From Streptomyces sp. NBC_00223 (GTDB lineage: Bacteria; Actinomycetota; Actinomycetes; Streptomycetales; Streptomycetaceae), in contig NZ_CP108109.1 of the NCBI RefSeq assembly GCF_036199905.1, forward strand, positions 5,641,501-5,705,500: a DNA stretch of 64,000 nt, given 5' to 3'. Made by a program: the position numbers and the translations under genes. The notes beneath the pieces are model-generated. The model was given only the letters and a program-made list of their open reading frames with translations, did not search any database and was not told the DNA's origin. This document shows, in pieces, positions 33,916-41,678 of the stretch (its first letter is position 1; each line of letters opens with the position of its first letter).

Positions 33916-34164
33916 CTAGTCCTCAAACGCCGGACGGGCTGGATTTGCTCGCTCGCGCGGGCGGTCCTCAAACGCCGGACGGGCTGGATTCGGCCGGGCG
34001 GGCGGGCTGTCCTCAGGCGCCGGGCGGGCTGGGTTTGGGGGCTCGGCCGAGGCGGCGCGGAGGGCGCGGGTGATGCGGGATTCGTGGCGGAGGCCGAGGA
34101 CGGGGACGAGGGAGAGGACGAAGAGCAGGAAGAACAGGGCGGCGACATCCAGGAGTACGGTCAT
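33916..34164 (-). CDS. Small membrane protein with repeat-encoded tail
   Basis: This 82-residue protein has one N-terminal membrane segment (LLDVAALFFLLFVLSLVPVL), a short basic stretch, and then a tail of NPARPAPED, NPARPAFED and NPARPAFED units. The tail is a direct translation of three copies of a common Streptomyces intergenic repeat with a 45-base period, so it is probably accidental. No ribosome site is obvious at ATG 34164. The membrane part looks coding. It is divergent from the GlxA-type regulator. Confidence 0.55.
   Translation of the reverse strand: MTVLLDVAALFFLLFVLSLVPVLGLRHESRITRALRAASAEPPNPARPAPEDSPPARPNPARPAFEDRPRERANPARPAFED
33921..34032. repeat. CCTCAAACGCCGGACGGGCT repeat cluster 1
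   Basis: Three copies start at 33921, 33966 and 34011, exactly 45 bases apart. The first two are identical over 22 bases; the third differs at three positions. Related units occur at 43222-43370. I recall this repeat as frequent between genes in many Streptomyces genomes. It lies in the small membrane protein's tail. Confidence 0.9.
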
Positions 34165-34165
34165 G

Positions 34166-34184
34166 GGTCAAGCGTGGCTTGACC
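34166..34184. promoter_or_regulatory. 8-base inverted repeat between divergent genes
   Basis: GGTCAAGC and GCTTGACC are perfect complements separated by GTG. The element lies two bases from the start of the small membrane protein and 58 bases before the GlxA-type regulator start, so it may be that regulator's own operator. Confidence 0.55.
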
Positions 34185-34241
34185 GCTTACCCGCGGACAG
34201 TGGCAGCACTGACGTACTCCCACAACATCCTGCCACGTGGC

Positions 34242-35339
34242 ATGCTCGACGCCATGCTCAAGAATGTGGCGGTCGCGCTCCTGGACGGCGTCCACCCCTT
34301 CGAACTCGGGGTGGTCTGCGAGGTCTTCGGCCTGGACCGGCGTGACGACGGGCTGCCGGTGTACGACTTCGCGGTCGTCTCGGCCGAAGGCCCGCTGCTG
34401 GGCACGCACGCCGGGTTCGGCCTCGTCACCTCGGTCGACCTGGACCGGCTGGAGGAGGCCGATCTGATCGCCGTACCCTCCGGCGACGCCTACGCCCGGC
34501 GCGGCTTCCCGCCCGAGCTGCTGCGGGCGCTGGGCCGGGCGGTGGAGCGCGGCGCGAAGGTGCTCAGCGTCTGCTCGGGCGTCTTCGTGCTGGGCGCGGC
34601 CGGGCTGCTCGACGGCCGGCGCTGCGCCGCGCACTGGCGGCACACCGAACTGCTGGCCGGCCGCTACCCCGAGGCCCGGGTCGAGCCGGACGTGCTGTAC
34701 GTGGACGACTCCGGGGTGATCACCTCGGCGGGCACGGCGGCCGGGATCGACGCCTGTCTGCACCTGGTGCGCAAGGAGCAGGGCAGCGCGGTGGCCAACG
34801 GCATCGCCCGCCGGATGGTCGTGCCGCCGCACCGGGAGGGCGGCCAGGCGCAGTACGTCGACCGGCCGCTGCCCAGGGCCACCAGCGACACGGTGACCGG
34901 GGTGCTGTCGTGGATGGAGCGGCATCTCGACCGCGAGGTGACGGTCGAGGAGTTGGCGGCCAGGGCCCATATGTCGCCGCGCACCTTCGCCCGCCGCTTC
35001 CAGCAGGAGACCGGCACCACGCCGTACCGCTGGCTGCTGGGCCAGCGGGTGCTGCTGGCCAGGGAGCTGCTGGAGGGCACCGACGACACGGTGGACGCGG
35101 TGGCGGCCCGCGCCGGGTTCGGCAACGCGGCCACGATGCGGCACCACTTCAGCCGCTGGACGGGCACCACCCCGCAGTCCTACCGCCGCACCTTCCGCGA
35201 CCCCGACAGGGTCGCGGAAGGCGGGTCCGCGCGGGCCGCCCAGGGGGCCCAGGACGCGGCGGAAGGAGCCGGGGGTCAGGCTCCCGCGGGGGCGGGCAGT
35301 TCGGGCGTCACATCGCGCTCCCCGGCCTCGGCGGTGTAG
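34242..35339 (+). CDS. GlxA-family (DJ-1/PfpI plus AraC) transcriptional regulator
   Basis: This 365-residue regulator has an N-terminal DJ-1/PfpI-like domain (residues ~1-185, with the nucleophile-elbow position KVLSVCSGVFVLGAAGLL). A C-terminal AraC DNA-binding domain follows (VTVEELAARAHMSPRTFARR and DAVAARAGFGNAATMRHHF). The ATG at 34242 directly follows a GCCACGTGGC palindrome; the frame is open further upstream. AdpA belongs to the same architecture, but this is a different subgroup. It is divergent from nrdAB and convergent with mctP, whose 3' end it overlaps by 64 bases. The targets are unknown. Confidence 0.88.
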   Translation: MLDAMLKNVAVALLDGVHPFELGVVCEVFGLDRRDDGLPVYDFAVVSAEGPLLGTHAGFGLVTSVDLDRLEEADLIAVPSGDAYARRGFPPELLRALGRAVERGAKVLSVCSGVFVLGAAGLLDGRRCAAHWRHTELLAGRYPEARVEPDVLYVDDSGVITSAGTAAGIDACLHLVRKEQGSAVANGIARRMVVPPHREGGQAQYVDRPLPRATSDTVTGVLSWMERHLDREVTVEELAARAHMSPRTFARRFQQETGTTPYRWLLGQRVLLARELLEGTDDTVDAVAARAGFGNAATMRHHFSRWTGTTPQSYRRTFRDPDRVAEGGSARAAQGAQDAAEGAGGQAPAGAGSSGVTSRSPASAV

Positions 35340-36907
35340 TCGGACCGGGTGGTCTCGTCGGAGCCCGCGGGCGCCTTGAGCGCGCGCAGCACGAAGGTGA
35401 GCACGACCGCGACCCCCACGTTGAGCACGATGGCGGTCAGCCCGATGTAGCCCTTCTCGCCGATCGCCGGGATCATGTCCGAGCTGCCGCCGAAGTGCGC
35501 CTGGGCGGGGCTGGACTGCTCGTACGCCTTCCAGGTGCCGTATCCCATGCCGGCCAGCCAGCCCGCGAGCAGTGCCCAGCGGTGGAACCAGCGGGTGAAC
35601 AGTCCGCTGACGATGGTGGGCACGGTCTGGAGGATCCAGATCCCGCCGAGCAGCTGGAAGTTGATCGCGACGGTCTTGTCCATGGTCAGCACGAAGGCCA
35701 GCGCGCCGACCTTGACCACCAGCGAGGCCAGCTTGGAGACCCGGGTCTCCTCCTCGGGGGTGGCGTCCGGCCGGATCAGGTCCTTGTAGATGTTGCGGGT
35801 GAAGAGGTTCGCCGCCGCGATGGACATGATCGCCGCCGGGACCAGCGCGCCGATGCCGACCGCCGCGAAGGCCACCCCCGCGAACCAGGACGGGAACATG
35901 TTCTCGAAGAGCTGCGGGATGGCCAGCTGGGCGTTGTAGCCCTTGACGCCCTTGCCGACGCCGTCCGCGAGGGCCATGAAGCCGAGCAGCGCCAGCAGGC
36001 CCAGCATCAGCGAGTACAGCGGCAGGATCGCGGTGTTGCGCCGTATCACGTCACGGCTCTTGCCGGAGAGCACGGCCGTCACCGAGTGCGGGTACAGGAA
36101 GAGCGCCATCGCCGAGCCCAGCGCGAGCGTGGCGTACGCCCACTGCGCCTGCGGCCCGGTCACCAGCGAGCCGCGCGGCGCCCCGGTGACCGGGTTCTTC
36201 ACCGCGTACGCCTGGCTCGCCTTGCCGAAGATGTCGTCGAAGCCGCCCAGCTTGTACGGGATGTAGATGATCGCCACCACTATCACGATGTAGATCAGCG
36301 CGTCCTTGACGAAGGCGATCAGCGCGGGCGCCCGCAGCCCGGAGGAGTACGTGTACGCGGCCAGCACACCGAACGCGATCAGCAGCGGGAGGTCCTTGAC
36401 GAACCAGTTGGTCGAGTCGCCGCCGCCCACGCCCATCACGTCCAGCACGGCCTGGATGCCGACCAGCTGGAGCGCGATGTACGGCATGGTCGCCAGGATG
36501 CCGGTGAGCGCCATCGCCACCGACAGGCTCTTGGAGCCGAACCGCCCGCGGATGAAGTCCGACGAGGTGACGTAGCCGTGCTTGTGCGAGACCGACCACA
36601 GCCGCGGCAGGAAGAGGAAGACCAGCGGGTAGGTGATGATCGTGTACGGCACGGCGAAGAAGCCGGCCGCGCCCGCGCCGTAGATCGCCGCCGGGACGGC
36701 GATGAAGGTGTACGCGGTGTAGAGGTCGCCGCCCAGCAGGAACCAGGTGACCCAGGTGCCGAAGCTCCGGCCGCCCAGGCCCCATTCGTCGAGGTGGAGG
36801 GCGTTCTCCGCGCGTCGCCAGCGGGCGGCGAGGAAGCCGAGCACCGTGACGGCGACGAAGAAGAAGATGAAGACGCCGAGTGCGACGCCGTTCACACCGT
36901 CCTTCAC
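35276..36907 (-). CDS. mctP: Monocarboxylate sodium:solute symporter (MctP-type)
   Basis: This 543-residue permease of the sodium:solute symporter family has about 13 membrane helices. Features include GGRSFGTWVTWFLLGGDLYT after the first helices, KHGYVTSSDFIRGRFGSKS, and a polar C-terminal tail. The close MctP group takes up lactate, pyruvate and related acids. The ATG overlaps the DUF3311 stop by four bases (ATGA), a pairing typical of this permease. Because the partner has a TTA codon at position 16, permease translation may depend on bldA through coupling. Confidence 0.9.
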   Translation of the reverse strand: MKDGVNGVALGVFIFFFVAVTVLGFLAARWRRAENALHLDEWGLGGRSFGTWVTWFLLGGDLYTAYTFIAVPAAIYGAGAAGFFAVPYTIITYPLVFLFLPRLWSVSHKHGYVTSSDFIRGRFGSKSLSVAMALTGILATMPYIALQLVGIQAVLDVMGVGGGDSTNWFVKDLPLLIAFGVLAAYTYSSGLRAPALIAFVKDALIYIVIVVAIIYIPYKLGGFDDIFGKASQAYAVKNPVTGAPRGSLVTGPQAQWAYATLALGSAMALFLYPHSVTAVLSGKSRDVIRRNTAILPLYSLMLGLLALLGFMALADGVGKGVKGYNAQLAIPQLFENMFPSWFAGVAFAAVGIGALVPAAIMSIAAANLFTRNIYKDLIRPDATPEEETRVSKLASLVVKVGALAFVLTMDKTVAINFQLLGGIWILQTVPTIVSGLFTRWFHRWALLAGWLAGMGYGTWKAYEQSSPAQAHFGGSSDMIPAIGEKGYIGLTAIVLNVGVAVVLTFVLRALKAPAGSDETTRSDYTAEAGERDVTPELPAPAGA

Positions 36908-37161
36908 TTGGCCGCACCCCCCTTGCGCGCCCGCTCCTCACGGCGGACCAGCACGTACGCGGCGTACGTCAGCAGGGCCGCCACCGGCACCCAGGCCATC
37001 TGGTACCAGTAGAAGAACGGAATCCCGATGAAGGCGGGCGTCAGCCGCGCGTAGGAGTCCACCCACAGCAGCGCGACGAGCGGAATGGCCAGGCAGAGAC
37101 CGGCCAGCACCCGTAACCGGCTGATGACGGGCGGCGGTGTCTCGGGTTGTTCGTCCGACAT
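36904..37161 (-). CDS. DUF3311 small membrane partner of MctP, TTA-containing
   Basis: This 85-residue protein has two membrane helices (VLAGLCLAIPLVALLW and MAWVPVAALLTYAAYVL). It belongs to DUF3311, the usual small partner of actinobacterial solute:sodium permeases. GGGAG lies nine bases before the ATG. Codon 16 is TTA (37116-37114), one of only two found in supported genes here, so translation needs the bldA tRNA. It overlaps mctP by four bases. The function is probably in assembly or stability of the permease. Confidence 0.88.
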   Translation of the reverse strand: MSDEQPETPPPVISRLRVLAGLCLAIPLVALLWVDSYARLTPAFIGIPFFYWYQMAWVPVAALLTYAAYVLVRREERARKGGAAK

Positions 37162-37232
37162 GGGTGTTGCTCCCGTCCCCTAGAGCGACCTGTGAGGCGT
37201 CGTGAAAACCTAGGGGAATCTATGGGAGGCGA

Positions 37233-37246
37233 GTGACGGCCGTCAC
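37233..37246. promoter_or_regulatory. Palindrome over the DUF3311-mctP promoter
   Basis: GTGACGGCCGTCAC is a perfect 14-base palindrome. On the minus strand its GTGACG half can act as a -35 with TAGATT (37223-37218) as -10 at 17-base spacing. A repressor bound there would block the operon. The regulator is not identified. Confidence 0.6.
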
Positions 37247-37323
37247 CACTCCAGTTCATTTCTGTCACTAACGGGGGTGAACGGCCGACCATTTGTCCGG
37301 TTGCGGCCACTATCGGGTAAGGT

Positions 37324-38094
37324 TCAGTCCGTCGGACGTTTGAGGCGGGCGACGAACTTGTAGCGGTCGCCTCGGTAGACCGAACGGACCCACTCGACCG
37401 GCTCCCCGGTGGTGTCGATCGAGTGCCGGGAGAGCATCAGCATCGGCAGACCGACGTCGGTGCTGAGCAGTCCGGCTTCGCGCGGGGTGGCGAGCGAGGT
37501 CTCGATGGTCTCCTCGGCCTCGGCCAGCCGGACGTCGTAGACCTCGGCCAGGGCGGTGTAGAGCGAGGTGTACTTCGCCAGGCTGCGGCGCAGCGCGGGG
37601 AAGCGCTTCGCGGACAGGTGGGTGGTCTCGATCGCCATCGGCTCGCTGTTGGCCAGGCGCAGTCGCTCGATCCGGAGCACCCGGCCGCCGGTCTTCATGT
37701 CCAGCAGTCCGGCCAGCCGGTCGTCGGCCGTGATGTAACCGATGTCGAGCAGTTGGGAGGTCGGCTCCAGACCCTGGGCCCGCATGTCCTCGGTGTAGGA
37801 GGTCAGCTGGAGCGCCTGGGAGACCTTGGGCTTGGCGACGAAGGTGCCCTTGCCCTGGATGCGTTCGAGCCTGCCCTCGACCACGAGTTCCTGGAGTGCC
37901 TGCCGCACGGTCGTGCGGGAGGTGTCGAACTCGGTGGCCAGGGTGCGTTCCGGGGGCACCGGGGTGCCCGGCGGCATCGTCTGGGTGATGTCCAGGAGAT
38001 GGCGCTTGAGCCGGTAGTACTTGGGCACACGGGCGGTGCGGCCCGCGGTGCCGTTCCCCGTGGTGTCCGCGCTGGTGCCCGCGTCGCTCTGCAT
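37324..38094 (-). CDS. dasR: GntR-family global regulator DasR
   Basis: DasR is the Streptomyces master regulator of aminosugar uptake and chitin use; it also links nutrients to antibiotics and development. It leaves DNA when glucosamine-6-phosphate binds. The 256-residue protein has the winged helix in residues ~25-95 (RTLATEFDTSRTTVRQALQE, GRLERIQGKGTFVAKP) and a UTRA effector domain (SYTEDMRAQGLEPTSQLLDI). From memory it is near identical to the S. coelicolor protein. The ATG at 38094 has GGGAG eight bases upstream. It is divergent from dasA. Four dre-like sites lie in this window. Confidence 0.97.
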   Translation of the reverse strand: MQSDAGTSADTTGNGTAGRTARVPKYYRLKRHLLDITQTMPPGTPVPPERTLATEFDTSRTTVRQALQELVVEGRLERIQGKGTFVAKPKVSQALQLTSYTEDMRAQGLEPTSQLLDIGYITADDRLAGLLDMKTGGRVLRIERLRLANSEPMAIETTHLSAKRFPALRRSLAKYTSLYTALAEVYDVRLAEAEETIETSLATPREAGLLSTDVGLPMLMLSRHSIDTTGEPVEWVRSVYRGDRYKFVARLKRPTD

Positions 38095-38255
38095 GAGGTC
38101 TACTCCCGACTGCTGTCGTGCTGCCGTCACCGGCTCCTCCGTTGATCGCGGCTCACATGGTGGCACGAGCGCCCCCCGCGAAGGGAGGCGGTGGTGGCTG
38201 GATCTCTCCCAGGTGTCGGTCCGATAACAGACCCGACGGGTGTTCTTATACACCC

Positions 38256-38261
38256 TTGACA
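38256..38261 (+). promoter_or_regulatory. Probable dasA -35 element
   Basis: TTGACA is followed by a dre-like site in the expected spacer, so DasR binding would block polymerase. The -10 element is not clear. Confidence 0.5.
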
Positions 38262-38266
38262 CCCCT

Positions 38267-38282
38267 AAAGGTCTAGGCCAAG
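38267..38282. promoter_or_regulatory. DasR operator (dre), promoter-proximal copy
   Basis: AAAGGTCTAGGCCAAG keeps the GGTCTAGnCC core of the 16-base dre consensus ACTGGTCTAGACCACT. It overlaps the dasA promoter spacer. Confidence 0.75.
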
Positions 38283-38290
38283 CTCCCGTT

Positions 38291-38306
38291 ACTGGTCTAA
38301 ACCATT
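38291..38306. promoter_or_regulatory. DasR operator (dre) upstream of dasA
   Basis: ACTGGTCTAAACCATT matches the dre consensus at 13 of 16 positions. It lies 106 bases upstream of the dasA start. Two dre sites before dasA are also known in S. coelicolor. Confidence 0.9.
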
Positions 38307-38411
38307 CATCACCAATCCCAGACCCACGAGCAGGACGCGGCTGCAGCGTGTCTCGCGACAGCCGGCATTTCGGGCGGTGGGGGGAGTTTCGGGCATCCTG
38401 AGGAGGGTGGC

Positions 38412-39710
38412 ATGAAGCGCAAGCTCATCGCGGCGGTCGGCGTCGCAACCATGATCGCTGGTGTCGCGGCGTGTGGCGGTTCGGACAAGAAGGACGACAA
38501 GGCGGCCGCCAAGCCGGCCGACCGCTCCGGCACCGTGACGGTCTGGCTCATGTCGGAGGCCCAGAGCACCTGGCCCGACGCCGTGAAGAACGCCAACGAC
38601 GCCTTCGCCGCGAAGTACCCGAACGTCAAGGTCAAGGTCCAGTACCAGCAGTGGAGCGACAAGATCCAGAAGCTGGACGCCGCGCTCTCCGGCTCCAGCG
38701 CGCCGGACATCGTGGAACTGGGCAACACCGAGACGCAGACGTACATCCTCAACGGCGCACTCGCCGATGTGGACAAGAAGCAGTTCGCGAACTCGGACAC
38801 CTGGATCAAGGGTCTTGAGGACACCTGCTCCTACCAGGGCAAGCTCTACTGCGTGCCCTACTACGCCGGTGCCCGCGTGGCGATCTACAACTCCGACGAC
38901 TTCAAGGCCGCCACCGGCTCCGCCGACCTGCCGGCCACCGAGGACGCGCTGACCGCCGCCCTGGACAAGATCGAGGCGAAGAAGGGCAGCGACAAGACCT
39001 ACTCGCCGCTGTACCTGCCCGGCCAGTACTGGTACGCCGCCATGTCGTACGTCGCCGCGTACGGCGGTCAGATCGCCAAGACCGACGGCACCACGTGGAC
39101 CGCCGACCTGGAGAGCCCGGCGGCCCAGCAGGGCATCCAGCACTTCATCGACCTGGTGAAGAAGTACAACCACGGCGACCAGACCAAGGACGAGGCGGAC
39201 CACGCCAACGTCATGGCCCACGAGAAGGCCGGCCTGATCTACGGCAACGGCTGGGAGGCGGGCAGCGTCATCACCCCGCCGAACGGCAACGCCAAGCTCA
39301 AGGACGCCATCAAGACGGCCACCATGCCCGGCCCGAACGGCAAGGCACTGCCGTCCTTCATCGGCGGCTCGGACCTCGCGGTGATCAGCAAGTCCAAGGT
39401 CCAGGACCTGGCCAAGGAGTGGATCGCCGACTTCACCAGCGAGAAGAACGAGGCCATCCTGGTCTCGAAGCAGACCCTCCCGAACAACACCAAGCAGCTT
39501 GAGCCGATGAAGGCCGACCCGGCCACGGCCGCCGCCGCCAACGCGGTGCCGGACGCCTGGTTCACCCCGATCGCCCCCGGCTGGGCCGCGATCGAGAAGC
39601 AGGGCATCCTCAAGACGATGCTGCTCGACATCATCAAGGGCAAGAGCGTCGCGGATGCCACCAAGACCGCCGACGACAAGATCAACTCGCTGATCAACAA
39701 CGCCTCCTGA
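38412..39710 (+). CDS. dasA: Chitobiose ABC transporter substrate-binding lipoprotein
   Basis: DasA binds N,N'-diacetylchitobiose outside the cell for uptake by DasBC with the shared ATPase MsiK, which is encoded elsewhere. The 432-residue protein has a lipoprotein signal peptide with lipobox VAAC (Cys at ~22), a Lys/Asp-rich linker and a family-1 solute-binding fold (NAKYPNVKVKVQYQQW in frame as DAFAAKYPNVKV). AGGAGG lies just before the ATG. Two dre sites precede it. A strong hairpin after the stop (39728) probably keeps dasA mRNA more abundant than dasBCD. Confidence 0.96.
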   Translation: MKRKLIAAVGVATMIAGVAACGGSDKKDDKAAAKPADRSGTVTVWLMSEAQSTWPDAVKNANDAFAAKYPNVKVKVQYQQWSDKIQKLDAALSGSSAPDIVELGNTETQTYILNGALADVDKKQFANSDTWIKGLEDTCSYQGKLYCVPYYAGARVAIYNSDDFKAATGSADLPATEDALTAALDKIEAKKGSDKTYSPLYLPGQYWYAAMSYVAAYGGQIAKTDGTTWTADLESPAAQQGIQHFIDLVKKYNHGDQTKDEADHANVMAHEKAGLIYGNGWEAGSVITPPNGNAKLKDAIKTATMPGPNGKALPSFIGGSDLAVISKSKVQDLAKEWIADFTSEKNEAILVSKQTLPNNTKQLEPMKADPATAAAANAVPDAWFTPIAPGWAAIEKQGILKTMLLDIIKGKSVADATKTADDKINSLINNAS

Positions 39711-39727
39711 CCCAGAGGTTGGCAACA

Positions 39728-39763
39728 GGGGTGGGCGGTCCGCCGATGCGGGCCGCCCGCCCC
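39728..39763 (+). terminator. Intercistronic hairpin between dasA and dasB
   Basis: Bases 39728-39743 pair with 39748-39763 around a four-base CGAT loop. This gives a continuous 16-pair stem with only G-T exceptions, and no T run follows. It could be a partial terminator or an mRNA-stabilising element for dasA. Confidence 0.82.
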
Positions 39764-39801
39764 GGTATCCCGGCATGGACACCGAAGAAAGGTCAGCGCA
39801 G

Positions 39802-40809
39802 ATGAGTGCCGCCGACACGCATGCCTCCGGGCAGGTGACGGGAGGACGCCCGATCGGGCCGCCGCCCGCCTCGCACCGGTCAGCCACCAAAGGCTCCGGC
39901 CGTACCACCCCCCGGAACCGGCAGAGCAGAACCCTGCCCTATCTGCTGATCACCCCGGCGCTGCTGATCATGGCGGGCGTGCTCGGCTATCCGCTCGTCG
40001 ACACCATCGTGCTGTCCTTCCAGGACGAGCGCCGCAACAACCTCTGGTCGGGCACCGCCCCGCCATGGGTGGGCCTCGACCAGTACACCTCGGTGCTCGG
40101 CGACGGCGAGTTCTGGGGCGTGGTCGTCCGCACGGTGGTCTTCGTCGTGGTCTGTGTGCTTCTGACGATGTCGCTCGGCCTGCTGCTCGCCCTGCTGATG
40201 CAGCGGGTGTCCAACTGGATGCGGATCACCATGAGCAGCGTGATGATCGCCGTGTGGGCGATGCCGCTGCTGGTCGCCACCTCGGTCTTCAAGTTTATGT
40301 TCGACTCGGACTACGGCCTGGTGAACCAGCTGCTCACCCGGCTGCCCGGCGTCGACTACACCCGCCACAACTGGTTCCTCAACGGGACCTCCGGCATGGC
40401 GATCATCGCCGGCCTGGTGATCTGGGGTGCCATCCCCTTCATCGCCATCAGCCTCCACGCGGCCCTCACCCAGGTGCCCAAGGAGCTGGAGGAGGCCGCG
40501 CGGATCGACGGCGCCCGGGGTATCGGGATCTTCCGCTTCGTGACCTTCCCGGTGATCAAGCCGGTGTTCGTGATGACCAGCACCCTGTCGGTGATCTGGG
40601 ACTTCGGTGTGCTCGGCCAGATCCTGCTGATGCGCAACGGCCACCCGGAGCAGGACTACCAGGTGCTCGGCCTCTACTCGTACACCCAGGCGTTCACCGT
40701 CAACTCCTTCAGCCGCGGCGCGGCCATCTCGGTCATCACCGTGCTGCTGCTGTCCGGCGTCTCCGTCTACTACCTGCGTCAGCTGCTGAAGATCGGAGAG
40801 GTCGAGTGA
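39802..40809 (+). CDS. dasB: Chitobiose ABC transporter permease
   Basis: This permease of about 335 residues has six membrane helices and the ATPase-docking EAA loop EEAARIDGARGIGIFRFVTF. It belongs to the MalF-type group. An N-terminal 40-residue polar segment precedes the first helix. I chose ATG 39802, with AAGAAAGG nine bases before it, over ATG 39775. The stop overlaps the dasC start (GTGA). With DasC it forms the channel for chitobiose. Confidence 0.95.
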   Translation: MSAADTHASGQVTGGRPIGPPPASHRSATKGSGRTTPRNRQSRTLPYLLITPALLIMAGVLGYPLVDTIVLSFQDERRNNLWSGTAPPWVGLDQYTSVLGDGEFWGVVVRTVVFVVVCVLLTMSLGLLLALLMQRVSNWMRITMSSVMIAVWAMPLLVATSVFKFMFDSDYGLVNQLLTRLPGVDYTRHNWFLNGTSGMAIIAGLVIWGAIPFIAISLHAALTQVPKELEEAARIDGARGIGIFRFVTFPVIKPVFVMTSTLSVIWDFGVLGQILLMRNGHPEQDYQVLGLYSYTQAFTVNSFSRGAAISVITVLLLSGVSVYYLRQLLKIGEVE

Positions 40810-41678
40810 GCGCCGCGGTCAAGCCCGGCTCCGCTGCCGGAGTCACCTACCACACCCCGAAGAAGCGCCGCGCGGGCTGGAACATACTCGGCGGGATCAC
40901 CGTCGTGATCATGGGCTTCCCGGTGTACTGGATGATCATCACCGCGCTCCGGCCGAGCCAGGAGATCCTCAGCTACCACCAGAAGCTCTATCCCAGCTCG
41001 GTCACCCTGAACCAGTTCAAGCGCGCGATGGACATGCCCAACTTCTGGGACAACGTCAAGAGCAGCGTGATCATCTCGGCGTTCAGTGTGATCATCGCCA
41101 TCGGTATCGGACTGCTCGCCGCGTACGCCATCGGCCGGTTCCGGTTCTGGGGCCGCCGCGGGCTGATCATCGCCCTGCTGGTGATCCAGCTGATCCCCGC
41201 CACCTCGATGCTGATCCCGATCTACATCCAGCTCAACAAGGCGGGCGGCCTGAACGAGTACTGGGGTGTCATCGTCGTCTACGCGGCCACCACCCTGCCG
41301 TTCTCGGTGTGGATGCTGCGCGGCTTCATCATCAACATCCCCAAGGAGCTGGAGGAGTCGGCCATGGTCGACGGCTGCAGCCAGATGACCGCCTTCCGCC
41401 GGGTCATCCTGCCGCTGCTCGCCCCCGGCCTGGTCGCCGCGTCGATCTACGCGCTGATGACCGCCTGGAACGAGTACCTGTTCGCCTATGTCCTCCTCCA
41501 GGACAACGACAAGTACACCCTGAGCGTCTGGCTGCTGGACTTCACCACGCAGCGCGGTACGGACTACGGCGCCCTGATGGCCGGCTCGATCCTCATCGCC
41601 CTGCCCGTGGTGATCTTCTTCCTGTTCGTTCAGCGCAAGGTTGCCTCCGGCCTGACGGCCGGGGCGGTGAAGGGATGA
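40806..41678 (+). CDS. dasC: Chitobiose ABC transporter permease
   Basis: This 290-residue MalG-type permease has six helices and the EAA-type loop ELEESAMVDGCSQMTAFRRV. GTG 40806 overlaps the dasB stop by four bases and the stop overlaps dasD by four bases (ATGA), so dasB, dasC and dasD are translated as one coupled unit. An upstream extension of the frame is inside dasB and is not real. Confidence 0.95.
   Translation: MSAAVKPGSAAGVTYHTPKKRRAGWNILGGITVVIMGFPVYWMIITALRPSQEILSYHQKLYPSSVTLNQFKRAMDMPNFWDNVKSSVIISAFSVIIAIGIGLLAAYAIGRFRFWGRRGLIIALLVIQLIPATSMLIPIYIQLNKAGGLNEYWGVIVVYAATTLPFSVWMLRGFIINIPKELEESAMVDGCSQMTAFRRVILPLLAPGLVAASIYALMTAWNEYLFAYVLLQDNDKYTLSVWLLDFTTQRGTDYGALMAGSILIALPVVIFFLFVQRKVASGLTAGAVKG

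Noticed and set aside
37733..37740. Apparent TTA in dasR (GTTACA on the minus strand)
   Set aside because: In the reading frame it is GGT TAC, so no TTA codon is read. Similar out-of-frame TTAs were dismissed in the DAGK-type, amidase and malic-enzyme genes.
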